Below are positions 51,551 to 59,871 of a stretch of DNA of 64,000 nt, one piece after another; within the stretch, counting starts at the first letter, position 1; every line of letters begins with the position of its first letter. Position numbers and translations under genes: made by a program. Source of the DNA: JAHFTY01 sp964584785 (lineage in GTDB: Bacteria > Acidobacteriota > Terriglobia > 20CM-2-55-15); assembly GCA_964584785.1 (NCBI GenBank), contig CAZPBY010000036.1, forward strand, positions 11,624 through 75,623, read 5' to 3'. The notes beneath the pieces were generated by a model. It worked only from the letters and a program-made list of their open reading frames with translations, had not been told where the DNA came from and did no database searches.

Positions 51551-52066
51551 ATGAACACTAGGCTAATCACTGTTTTTGTTTTGGTGACGATGATTGCAAC
51601 CGCATTTGCCCAGAGCGGACAGAGTCCGAGCACACCCAAAACGACGAGTCCTGAAGATGCAGAGCGTATCGAGACCGCCGAAATTACGAAGATCGACGCG
51701 AAGAAAAAAATGCTGACGGTTCGCACCGTCGTGCAGAACACCAATGCGCCGCGTTCACGGCAGCCGCAAACCTCCGGCCAGCGTAGAACTCGAGGGGGAG
51801 GCGGAGGCGGCGGACGGCGAGGAGGCGGAGGAACCGGTTTTCCATTTCCCGGCGGTGGCGGTGGCGGACGCGGTCCGGCACCCAGTTCCAAGAATCAGGG
51901 CAAGCAGTTCAAAGTGATCGTCAGCGACAACACCACGATCAAGGATGATGTCACCACGATCTCGTTTGGTCTGCTGCGTGTTGGAGACCACATCACCGTT
52001 CACGGCACTCCGAAAAAAGGCAGTCCGGACGATCTGCAGGCCACAGAGATCACGGTGTCTCGATAA
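51551..52066 (+). CDS. Small exported protein with Gly/Arg-rich centre
   Basis: The 171-residue protein starts after AAGGTGG with signal peptide MNTRLITVFVLVTMIATAFA. A short beta unit (AEITKIDAKKKMLTVRTVVQ) and a C-terminal beta unit (FKVIVSDNTTIKDDVTTISF, VGDHITVHGT) match the strand pattern of DUF5666-like OB domains. Between them lies a low-complexity block RGGGGGGGRRGGGGTGFPFP followed by more Gly (about 80-115). The block looks like an insertion into an otherwise continuous fold. Function unknown. Confidence 0.72.
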   Translation: MNTRLITVFVLVTMIATAFAQSGQSPSTPKTTSPEDAERIETAEITKIDAKKKMLTVRTVVQNTNAPRSRQPQTSGQRRTRGGGGGGGRRGGGGTGFPFPGGGGGGRGPAPSSKNQGKQFKVIVSDNTTIKDDVTTISFGLLRVGDHITVHGTPKKGSPDDLQATEITVSR

Positions 52067-52089
52067 ACCGTGAGGCGCCGGCAACGGGA

Positions 52090-52446
52090 TTACACGCCGG
52101 AGCCGAAGATGTGCCCGTGATTACGAACGGACCTCTGGATCAGGTATGTGGCGATTGCTCCAGTAACCGCAATACCAATCCACAACATCGTCCGCCGATG
52201 CTTGCCTTCGGCTGGCGGCAGGGCGGCATTGGCCTGACCTGGCAGCGTGGGCTTGGGAGGAATCAACGGATCGGCCTTCGCGGTTCTTTCGTGCAGCGCG
52301 TCGCTGATCGCCTGCCCCCCGCGCAGAAACGCCCGCTCGCTTGCCCGCTCGATTTTCCGCGGAGGCTGTTCCGCAAACACGTTCAGCGTGGCGATTGTCA
52401 GAATCACGCAACAGGCAATGATCCGACACAGCAACGATCTCTTCAT
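52090..52446 (-). CDS. Small exported or membrane protein, unknown
   Basis: The 118-residue protein starts at ATG 52446, preceded by GGAGGAAGAGG, giving MKRSLLCRIIACCVILTIAT. A signal peptide ends at NVFA-EQP, and a single C-terminal helix (TMLWIGIAVTGAIATYLIQR) is followed by a basic tail. The middle is polar and Pro-rich (LIPPKPTLPGQANAALPPAE). It is convergent with the Gly-rich protein gene. No family is recognised. Confidence 0.65.
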   Translation of the reverse strand: MKRSLLCRIIACCVILTIATLNVFAEQPPRKIERASERAFLRGGQAISDALHERTAKADPLIPPKPTLPGQANAALPPAEGKHRRTMLWIGIAVTGAIATYLIQRSVRNHGHIFGSGV

Positions 52447-52575
52447 CCTCTTCCTCCGCTTGTTGAGTGGCCGCATAAATACCATCCGCGACGTGGGCCG
52501 TCAAGACGACATCGCTTGACACTGGGAACTCAGACAGCCTAGGCTCCCCGGCAGGGATATCCTTGTGGAGGAAAA

Positions 52576-55467
52576 ATGAGCGAGAAACGGATACTGTGCG
52601 TGTCTGTTGTGCTTTGCATTCTGCTGGTCCGTCCTTCATTCGGCCAGGTCACAACGGGCACGATCAATGGTCGCGTCAGCGACTCGTCAGGTGCGGTCAT
52701 CCCCGGCGTTAATGTGAACCTGACCAGCACCGTCATTCAGGGCGAACGGACCGCGCTCAGCGACGAAGCCGGCAACTATCGATTTCTCCTCCTTCCTCCC
52801 GGAACCTATCGCGTCACGTATGAACTTCCCGGATTTCAAAAACTGGTGCGCGATGGAATCATCGTCGAGGTGACGAAAACGACAACGTTGAACGTCGCGC
52901 TTGGTGTCGCGGCAGTGGCGGACACGGTAACCGTGACCGGCGAGTCGCCGGTCGTGGACGTTCAGAATGTCAATGTCGCGACGTCGTTCAACGAGAACCT
53001 CCTCGAAAACCTTCCGGCGGCGCGCGATTTATGGGCCGTACTGCGGGAGACGCCCGGTTTGCAGATGACGGCCTTTGACGTCGGGGGCTCCACGATGGGA
53101 ACGCAGACCGGTTATCGCACGTATGGGCGAACCGGTCAGAACTGGGTCACGCTCGATGGTGTGGCCACAACGGAAGGCACCGCCACGACGGGCGTCTATT
53201 ACGATTACGGATCGTTTTCCGAAATCTCGGTGTCGTCCGCCGGCAACTCGGCCGAAGTCGCTGTTCCGGGCAGCAGCATCAACACCGTCATGAAAAGCGG
53301 TGGGAACCAAATTCACGGCGGCAGCTATTTCGATTGGGAAGACAAGTCGTTCCAGGGAACAAACCTGACCGACGAGTTGAAGAACAAGGGAATCACCGTC
53401 GGCGACAAATTTACGCGGTATAACGATTTCAACGTGGATGCGGGCGGCCCCTACGTGAAGGACAAGTTCTGGTGGTACTTTGCCTATCACGATCAGTTTT
53501 CCGGCCTGCAGACCCAGTTGAAATTCGACGACGGCACGCCCGGCGCCGTGTTCACGACTCGATTACGCAACTATTCCGCGAAAGCGAATTACCAGATCAA
53601 TCCGAACAATCAGCTTGTGTTTTCAACTCAGGCGAGCACCAAGTTCCAACCTTACCGCGGAGGACAGGGCACAACCGCAGCGAATTACATTCTCGAATCG
53701 ACGCAAGGCCAAAAAGGTGGTCCGTACAAAACGTGGAAGTTTCAGTGGACTTCAGTGCTGAACAACAACACCACGCTCGACGCATCGACGAATATGCTCG
53801 ACAGCCCGAGCCTTCGATACACGCACGTCGACAAAACTCCCACCACCAATTCCACGACCGGCGCCATTCGCGGTGGTTTCCCGGATCCCAACAATACGCT
53901 GCGGATGATCTGGCAATCCTACGGCAACCTCTCGTACTTCAAAGGCAACTTCCTTCGCGGAAGCCACGGTTTCAAGTTAGGTTATGGATACATCGAAGGC
54001 GGAGAGTATGAACACCACACCGGTTCGCCGGCCGAAGCGGGCTTGATCGGCCATGCGCAGCTCGCTTACGTGAACAATGCCGCGGGGCAGGAGGTTCCGG
54101 ATTCCTTCTCGGTGAACGACACGCCGTACGAATGGAAATACAACTACAGCCAGCACTATTTCTTCGTTCAGGACAAATGGCAGATCTCGAAAAGGCTGAC
54201 GTTGAATGCCGGAATGCGTTTCGACCGCTATGCCGGCTTTTATCCGCAGCAGGGCAATCCGGGCACCGGGCCGTATGCGACGAAGTCCGTTTATCAAGCC
54301 CGCTTCGTGACCTCTTTCCACAATCTCGTGCCGCGCCTTTCCGTCGCCTGGGACGTTTTCGGAAACACGAAAACCGCTTTGAAGGCAAGCTGGGGACGCT
54401 TCTCCGAGAACGTCGGGACTGGATTCGTTTCCAGCGTCAATCCAGTTCAGGGAAAGACGTTCAAGTATGCATGGGACGGCACGCTTCCCATCACACCCGC
54501 ATTGGTGGCGCGCTCGCGCCAGATCAGCGTGACGGGGCAGACTGCGCTGCCGGCGATCGATCCGGACCTGAAGAACGCTCTCTCGCAGGAATACACGGCG
54601 GGTATCGAGCAGGAGATCTACAGGGGATTCGGTGTCGCTGCGAATTTCGTCCGGCAATTTGGCTACAACAAGTACGGCACGATCGATCGAGCATACCTGA
54701 CGTCCTCTTTTACACCCGTGACTGCGATCGATCCGGGACAGGATGGCGTCGTCGATGCGTCCGATCCGCGCATCACGATTTACGAACGTGCCGCCGATTC
54801 CCGCCAGTCGGATCTTTACCTGACCAATTTCCCGGGCGGCGACCACTACGTCGCGTACGATGTCCGCGCCACGAAGCGAATGAGCAACAACTGGCAGATG
54901 ATGCTCAGCTACGAGTGGGACAAAGCGAACACCGCTCCGCCGAATACCTTCGACCCCAACATTCTGGTCTGGGGCAGCACCGGTACTAACCAGTCCACGC
55001 GCGCTCATTACGCGACGAACAATTTCAAAATGCTCGGCACCTTTGAATTACCGAAAGGGTTGGGTTTGTCCGGGACGTTCGAGTCGCAGAAAGGCGCGCA
55101 GTACAGCCGCACCGTTCAGTTCAATGGAGCCGCGCGAAACATCCTGGCCGCGAACGGTACGGCTCGCACGACAAATCTGAACCAGGGCAGCGTCACGCTG
55201 ACCATGGATCCGCCGGGTTTCTATTTCAATCCGCGAGTGAACCTTTTGAATCTGCGATTGGATCGGACGTTCAGGATCACGGAGCGTCAGAACATTACGG
55301 GAATGTTCGATTTGTTCAACGTTTTCAACGCGAACACCATACTCGGTACCGAAGTCTTGAGCACAACCGTAAAAGACATCAACGGAAACACGGTTCCGCG
55401 GTTCGGTCGAGCGAACTCGATTGTAAATCCGCGCATCTTCCGGATCGGCGCCCGTTACAAGTTTTAA
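52576..55467 (+). CDS. TonB-dependent receptor with N-terminal regulatory-like domain (Oar-like)
   Basis: The 963-residue outer-membrane protein begins after TGGAGGAAAA with a signal peptide (VVLCILLVRPSFGQ). A carboxypeptidase-regulatory-like beta domain follows at about 28-115 (TINGRVSDSSGAVIPGVNVN, RFLLLPPGTYRVTYELPGF). The plug then appears (NLPAARDLWAVLRETPGLQM, then TSVEISV-like strands and VPGSSINTVMKSGGNQIHGG). The rest is a 22-strand barrel ending in RPRIFRIGARYKF. Oar-type receptors import large or complex substrates; which one cannot be told. No ExbB/TonB genes are here. Confidence 0.92.
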   Translation: MSEKRILCVSVVLCILLVRPSFGQVTTGTINGRVSDSSGAVIPGVNVNLTSTVIQGERTALSDEAGNYRFLLLPPGTYRVTYELPGFQKLVRDGIIVEVTKTTTLNVALGVAAVADTVTVTGESPVVDVQNVNVATSFNENLLENLPAARDLWAVLRETPGLQMTAFDVGGSTMGTQTGYRTYGRTGQNWVTLDGVATTEGTATTGVYYDYGSFSEISVSSAGNSAEVAVPGSSINTVMKSGGNQIHGGSYFDWEDKSFQGTNLTDELKNKGITVGDKFTRYNDFNVDAGGPYVKDKFWWYFAYHDQFSGLQTQLKFDDGTPGAVFTTRLRNYSAKANYQINPNNQLVFSTQASTKFQPYRGGQGTTAANYILESTQGQKGGPYKTWKFQWTSVLNNNTTLDASTNMLDSPSLRYTHVDKTPTTNSTTGAIRGGFPDPNNTLRMIWQSYGNLSYFKGNFLRGSHGFKLGYGYIEGGEYEHHTGSPAEAGLIGHAQLAYVNNAAGQEVPDSFSVNDTPYEWKYNYSQHYFFVQDKWQISKRLTLNAGMRFDRYAGFYPQQGNPGTGPYATKSVYQARFVTSFHNLVPRLSVAWDVFGNTKTALKASWGRFSENVGTGFVSSVNPVQGKTFKYAWDGTLPITPALVARSRQISVTGQTALPAIDPDLKNALSQEYTAGIEQEIYRGFGVAANFVRQFGYNKYGTIDRAYLTSSFTPVTAIDPGQDGVVDASDPRITIYERAADSRQSDLYLTNFPGGDHYVAYDVRATKRMSNNWQMMLSYEWDKANTAPPNTFDPNILVWGSTGTNQSTRAHYATNNFKMLGTFELPKGLGLSGTFESQKGAQYSRTVQFNGAARNILAANGTARTTNLNQGSVTLTMDPPGFYFNPRVNLLNLRLDRTFRITERQNITGMFDLFNVFNANTILGTEVLSTTVKDINGNTVPRFGRANSIVNPRIFRIGARYKF

Positions 55468-55488
55468 GCTCTCCATTTGGGAGAGCGC

Positions 55489-55582
55489 GTCACGAAGCCC
55501 GTCGCTGCGCTCCGGGTTCGGTACATCGTCGTGGAAGCGGTACCAGGTGCGGAACACCGAGCGCAGCGACGGGTTTTGTGAC
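55489..55582. repeat. Palindromic repeat element, copy 2 (94 bases)
   Basis: Left arm begins GTCACGAAGCCCGTCGCTGCG and the right arm ends CGCAGCGACGGGTTTTGTGAC. Outer 25-30 bases pair well with a few mismatches; the centre differs from copy 1. It lies between the convergent TonB-receptor and ThDP-enzyme genes, the same kind of site as copy 1 (49563-49655), with matching ends and similar length. Confidence 0.88.
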
Positions 55583-55592
55583 GTATGTTCAA

Positions 55593-57181
55593 TTATGGTG
55601 GCGCGGCGGGACTGCGGACCGATCGAATGGCGGCATTGATGCATGCCGGCTTTCCGGACGCTACGGCTTCTCGAAGCGCTTCGCGAAAGCCGGCTGCGTC
55701 TGTGGCTTTGAATCCCATCCCGCCGAGCCCGATGGCGCATTGTTCATATCGTGCGGGCAGCAACGTCGTGTCGAAAGTGCGTTCCGGGCCGTATCGCGAC
55801 TCCTGCAAATGCCATTCGGCGCCCCATCGCGCGTCGTTACCAATCACGGCGATGAACGGAAACCCGTAGCGCGCGGCGGTCTCAAATTCCATGAGGTGAT
55901 AGCCCGCCCCTCCATCTCCCATGATGGCAATCGTCCGTCCCGAGTGCCCAAACGCGGAAACTCCAAGAGCCATGGGAATCGAATTGCCGATGATTCCGAA
56001 CTTGCTGTTCCACAGCCAACGATTATTGACGTCCCGGAATCCGAGTCTCATCCATTGCGAGAATTCGCCCCCGTCCACGACGAGAACGTCGTCGGGACGA
56101 AGTATTTCGCGGATTGCGGCTGCAACTCGAGTGGATGCGCCGGACCTGCAGTTGAAGCCGGAACCGGCTCCGGTCCGACTGGCGCGAGCCACAGCCGGTA
56201 CCACTCGCGATCCCGAATCGGATTCCCCTCCGGAAACTGGCACAGGTTACGCAGCGCTTCGACAACGGGCGCCTTCACGTGAACCGCCGGTTCCCGTCGA
56301 GGTTTCGGATCGTCGTCCGCGTCAATCAGCAGGATCTTGCCTTCCGCCGCGATGACGGACTCGCTCAGAAAACCCAACGAGTAATCGGAAGGGCCGACGA
56401 CCAGCGCGCAATCGCTGCGCTTGTAGTGAGGCATAAGGTGCGCATACTTCGAATCGGCAAGACCTCTCGGCGGTCCCGTGATCACGGGTTGAACACCTAA
56501 TTGCACGGATAAGCGATTCAGCAGATCACCGGCCCTGCCGCGCGCTGCGGCAGGGCGGCCGATAACGACGGGCCGCTGGGATTGATGCAGATGGACTGCA
56601 ATCGCGTCCAAATCCGGACGGACGTCGCCAGACGGTGAAGGACGATACTGTGCCGGCGATATCGCGGGTGCATCGCTCGACCGCAGCATGACGTCTGCAG
56701 GCAAGGCGATGTGAACAGGTCCCGGAATGCCGGACTGTGCCAGTTCCCATGCCTGGTTCAGATGAACCGCAATAGACTCGACAGACGTCGCAAGAAACGA
56801 GGCTTTGCAGACTTCGCTGCACGTCAAACGCTGATCCAGTTCCTGAAACGTTCCGAATCCCGAATCCGCGATCGGATTCGTGCCGCTGAGAAACAGCAGT
56901 GGCAGTTCCATCGTTCTCACTGTCGCCACACCGGTGAGGGCCGCGAGAAATGCCGGTCCCGCAGACGTCAGTATCACGCCGGGTTTGCCGGACATTTCCG
57001 TGTATCCCGCGGCCGCAAAGGCCGCCGCGGACTCGTGCCGCATGTGGATAATGCGCACGCCGAAATCGCGCGCCGCGTCGTAAAAGGGAAGGACTTGATT
57101 TCCCGAAACGGAAAATACCGTCGCGACCTCGAGATCGCGCAGCGCCATGGCCAGAGCCTGACCGCCGGTCCGACGTTTCAC
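55593..57181 (-). pseudogene. Thiamine-diphosphate-dependent enzyme gene with one-base frameshift
   Basis: Two overlapping frames together give one ThDP-dependent carboligase/decarboxylase of about 529 residues. The first runs from GTG 57181 (GTGA overlap with the transporter stop) through TGGQALAMALRDLEVATVFS and the ThDP Glu in MRHESAAAFAAAGY. The second supplies RVAAAIREILRPDDVLVVDG, and the ThDP motif IMGDGGAGYHLMEFE and VIGNDARWG. The reading frame slips near CTCGAG at 56126-56131, where PAHPL would continue as RVAAAIREIL if one base were restored. It is a pseudogene, a programmed shift or a sequencing error. Confidence 0.82.
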
Positions 57182-58638
57182 CAGAGACCGATCACTTTCC
57201 ACCAGATGAGGCCCACGATTGTCCATATAGCCAGATTTGCGAATGATACAAACAGTCCGACGCGCCACCACGTTCCGTGTGAAACGAAGCCTGCAGCAAA
57301 GAGGATCGGACCGGGCGTCGTTCCATAGTGCGTCAGAGACGCGGAAAGATTGGCGTAGAACGCCAGGCTGAACGCAACCAGCGCCGCCGGCGCGCCTGCC
57401 GCGATGAGAATAGCCATGAACGGAGCATACATTGAAAGGATGTGCGTCGTAACGCTCGCGAACAGATAATGGACATAGAAAAACAAAAGGACGACGACCG
57501 CCATCATCGCCGGCCATTGCCAGCCGTGAAATACCTGCGAGACCGCGTCGGCGAACGCTTTCGTCACGCCGAAATCGTTCAACGCTTCACCCATTCGGAT
57601 GATGCCGCCGTACCAGATGAACACGTCCCAGGCGTTGTATTCGTGCGTGATGTCGCTGAACTCCAGCGCTCGCGTCGCCACGAGAACCACCACGCCGATC
57701 AGCGCTACGGTCGTTGTCGCGATACCGTGAAACGACGCCGTTGCCCAGAGCCCGCACACCAGTACGAATACGCCGATCACCTTCTTTTCGGCGAAACTCA
57801 GCCGGCCCATTATCGACAATTCCTGCCGGGCCAACTCCTCGGCCTGCGGCGTGTGACGGATTCCCGGAGGTGCGAGTCTGTACACCAGCCACGGCACGAC
57901 CGCAAACGCCGTCAACCCCGGAACGATCGACGCCCATATCCAGCCCGACCATGTCAGCGCGACGTGCGCTGTCTTCATCGCAAGATCGGCCGCAATCGGA
58001 TTGCTGGCCTGACCGGTCAGGAACATCGCGCAGGCCAGCATGTCGCCTTGATAGATCGAGAGCATCAGATAAGTGCCGAGGAGCGGCGCTGTCGGTCCCG
58101 GAGTCGACTTGTAGATTGACGACAGGGTGCGCGCAATCGGCAGGAGGATTCCGCCGGTGCGGGCCGAGTTTCCCGGAATCACCGTGGCCATCACGATATC
58201 GCAGGCAGCCAGAGCGTAGCCGAGGCCCAGCGATGTGCGTCCAATCGCCCGGATGAAGATGAGCGCGAGCCGCCGTGCGAGTCCGCAATTGATGATCGCC
58301 CTTGAAATGAAGAACGCGGCAAGCACGAGCCACACCGTTGGATTTCCGTAACCGGCCATGGCCTGCGCAGGTGTGAGGACGCCCGTGAGAATAATGGCGA
58401 CCACTGCGATCAGCACAGCCGCTCCGCCGGCGATTGGGCGCAGCATCAATGCCACAATCGTGCAGATGAAGATCGCCAGCATACGCCAGCCCTGAACAGT
58501 GATGCTGTGCGGGCGGGGAACCATCCCGAGAATCGCGATCGCGATCAAGACGATGATCGTCACCGATACCAGAGGACGGACCGCGGGCTTATCGGTGATC
58601 GAAGGGGCGGCTTTGGGTTCGTGCAGCTCCGTGGACAC
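57178..58638 (-). CDS. DASS-family anion transporter (2-oxoglutarate/malate translocator-like)
   Basis: The 486-residue transporter starts at GTG 58638 and has about 12-13 helices. DASS/DiT motifs are present: VIPGNSARTGGILLPIARTL near 155-174, FLTGQASNPIAADLAMKTAH near 205, and SASLTHYGTTPGPILFAAGF near 445. These form the substrate and Na+ or antiport sites for di- and tricarboxylates. The stop overlaps the ThDP-enzyme start (GTGA), so the substrate may be an oxo or dicarboxylic acid used by that enzyme, an inference from order. Confidence 0.88.
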   Translation of the reverse strand: MSTELHEPKAAPSITDKPAVRPLVSVTIIVLIAIAILGMVPRPHSITVQGWRMLAIFICTIVALMLRPIAGGAAVLIAVVAIILTGVLTPAQAMAGYGNPTVWLVLAAFFISRAIINCGLARRLALIFIRAIGRTSLGLGYALAACDIVMATVIPGNSARTGGILLPIARTLSSIYKSTPGPTAPLLGTYLMLSIYQGDMLACAMFLTGQASNPIAADLAMKTAHVALTWSGWIWASIVPGLTAFAVVPWLVYRLAPPGIRHTPQAEELARQELSIMGRLSFAEKKVIGVFVLVCGLWATASFHGIATTTVALIGVVVLVATRALEFSDITHEYNAWDVFIWYGGIIRMGEALNDFGVTKAFADAVSQVFHGWQWPAMMAVVVLLFFYVHYLFASVTTHILSMYAPFMAILIAAGAPAALVAFSLAFYANLSASLTHYGTTPGPILFAAGFVSHGTWWRVGLFVSFANLAIWTIVGLIWWKVIGLW

Positions 58639-58668
58639 GCCGCGTCTTATACCATGTTTTGGCGAGCG

Positions 58669-59871
58669 CTAAGTCGATGACGACTTCAAATTCCGCTTCA
58701 GCGCGATCGCGAACGGGTAATCGGAAGCTTCTTTCCGGATAGCGTCCAGTTTTCGGAGTGCGTCGTCGTGCTTGCCGGCGTCCGCCAGGTCCACGGCCGA
58801 GAGATATTGTTTGTTCAGATTCGACAGCCGGTCCGCGCGCGACCAGGGATTGCTCGCCGGTTGAGGCGAGGGTCGAAAACTCGAAGCGAAGTCCTGAAGA
58901 AGCTTGACAGCCTCTTGCGAAGTTTTGGGATCGTTCAGAGCGGCGATCATCTTTTCTTCGACCTGTGGATCGCGCGACAGACGGAGCAATTCGATGATTG
59001 CGCAGAGATCTTCGCGATACGCGGCGTCTTCCGCGTGGACGGCAACTTCCTCGATTATCAGATCGACCGCGCCGAGTTCATCGCATTCGACCAGCAATTG
59101 AAACCAACGGAACGAAAGGTCTTCATGCGTGTGCGGCATCAGTGTGTGGAGCACGTAATGCCGGGGAAGCGGCCAGAGCGCGCGTGTGTATTGATAGGCT
59201 TTCATTTCGAGCTCTTCCGAAAGCAAGGGTTCGAGGATCGCATGCGCGAGAACTCGCGCGCTCGAAGACGAACGAATGGCGCCAAGCGTATCGATTGCCG
59301 CATCGGCGGAAAACCGCTCTTCCGGCGCATCAAACAAAAGGTCGCCCAGCGGCGCCACGGCCGCGGTCCCGATTTCTTTGAGACGCTTCGTCATTTCCTC
59401 GCGCAATATCTCTCCGTGTTGCCATCGCTCGATCCACGATCGGGCTTCGTTCTCGAGGTCCGTTGCCGGATCGGCCGTGTCGTTCAGTCTGCGGAACATG
59501 TATGCGGTATAGGAATGCACCACGGCTGAAGCGTTCTGCAGTGGAGATTCAATGTCTTCCAAAGCTCGAAGAGTGCGTTGCGCGATCTTCCGCAGTCCGG
59601 CATCAAACCCGGGGAGAGCTGCCCGCAGACGCGCCGACATCTCGGCACGAATATCGAGGTTGTTCTCGATGTGCTCGTGAATACCTTCGTCCAGGATGCC
59701 GCGGAACTCCTCGTCTTCGAACGACGCCCGGTCTTCCTCGATCAGGCGGGCGAGCTCGTAGAGAATGAAATCGTCGGCTTCGACACGGTAGTCCACATCA
59801 TCGAACACTCTGACGAGTTCATCGACGGCACCGGCATTCGGCTTTCTCTGGTCGCGTTTTTGCATGTTCAC
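58669..59871 (-). CDS. HEAT-like repeat protein, unknown
   Basis: The 400-residue cytosolic protein is nearly all helix. Repeats of paired helices are visible: TAAVAPLGDLLFDAPEERFS near 165, ADAAIDTLGAIRSSSSARVL and AILEPLLSEELEMKAY, and QVEEKMIAALNDPKTSQEAV near 300. They have the A-x-x-x-L-x-x-L spacing of HEAT or ARM modules. The start GTG overlaps the RNase stop (GTGA), so it is coupled to the nuclease. I recognise no named family; a protein-binding adaptor for the nuclease is one guess. Confidence 0.7.
   Translation of the reverse strand: MNMQKRDQRKPNAGAVDELVRVFDDVDYRVEADDFILYELARLIEEDRASFEDEEFRGILDEGIHEHIENNLDIRAEMSARLRAALPGFDAGLRKIAQRTLRALEDIESPLQNASAVVHSYTAYMFRRLNDTADPATDLENEARSWIERWQHGEILREEMTKRLKEIGTAAVAPLGDLLFDAPEERFSADAAIDTLGAIRSSSSARVLAHAILEPLLSEELEMKAYQYTRALWPLPRHYVLHTLMPHTHEDLSFRWFQLLVECDELGAVDLIIEEVAVHAEDAAYREDLCAIIELLRLSRDPQVEEKMIAALNDPKTSQEAVKLLQDFASSFRPSPQPASNPWSRADRLSNLNKQYLSAVDLADAGKHDDALRKLDAIRKEASDYPFAIALKRNLKSSST

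Noticed and set aside
57182..57517. N-terminal extension of the ThDP enzyme frame
   Set aside because: It is over the transporter gene and carries none of the family sequence; the GTG at 57181 is the coupled start.
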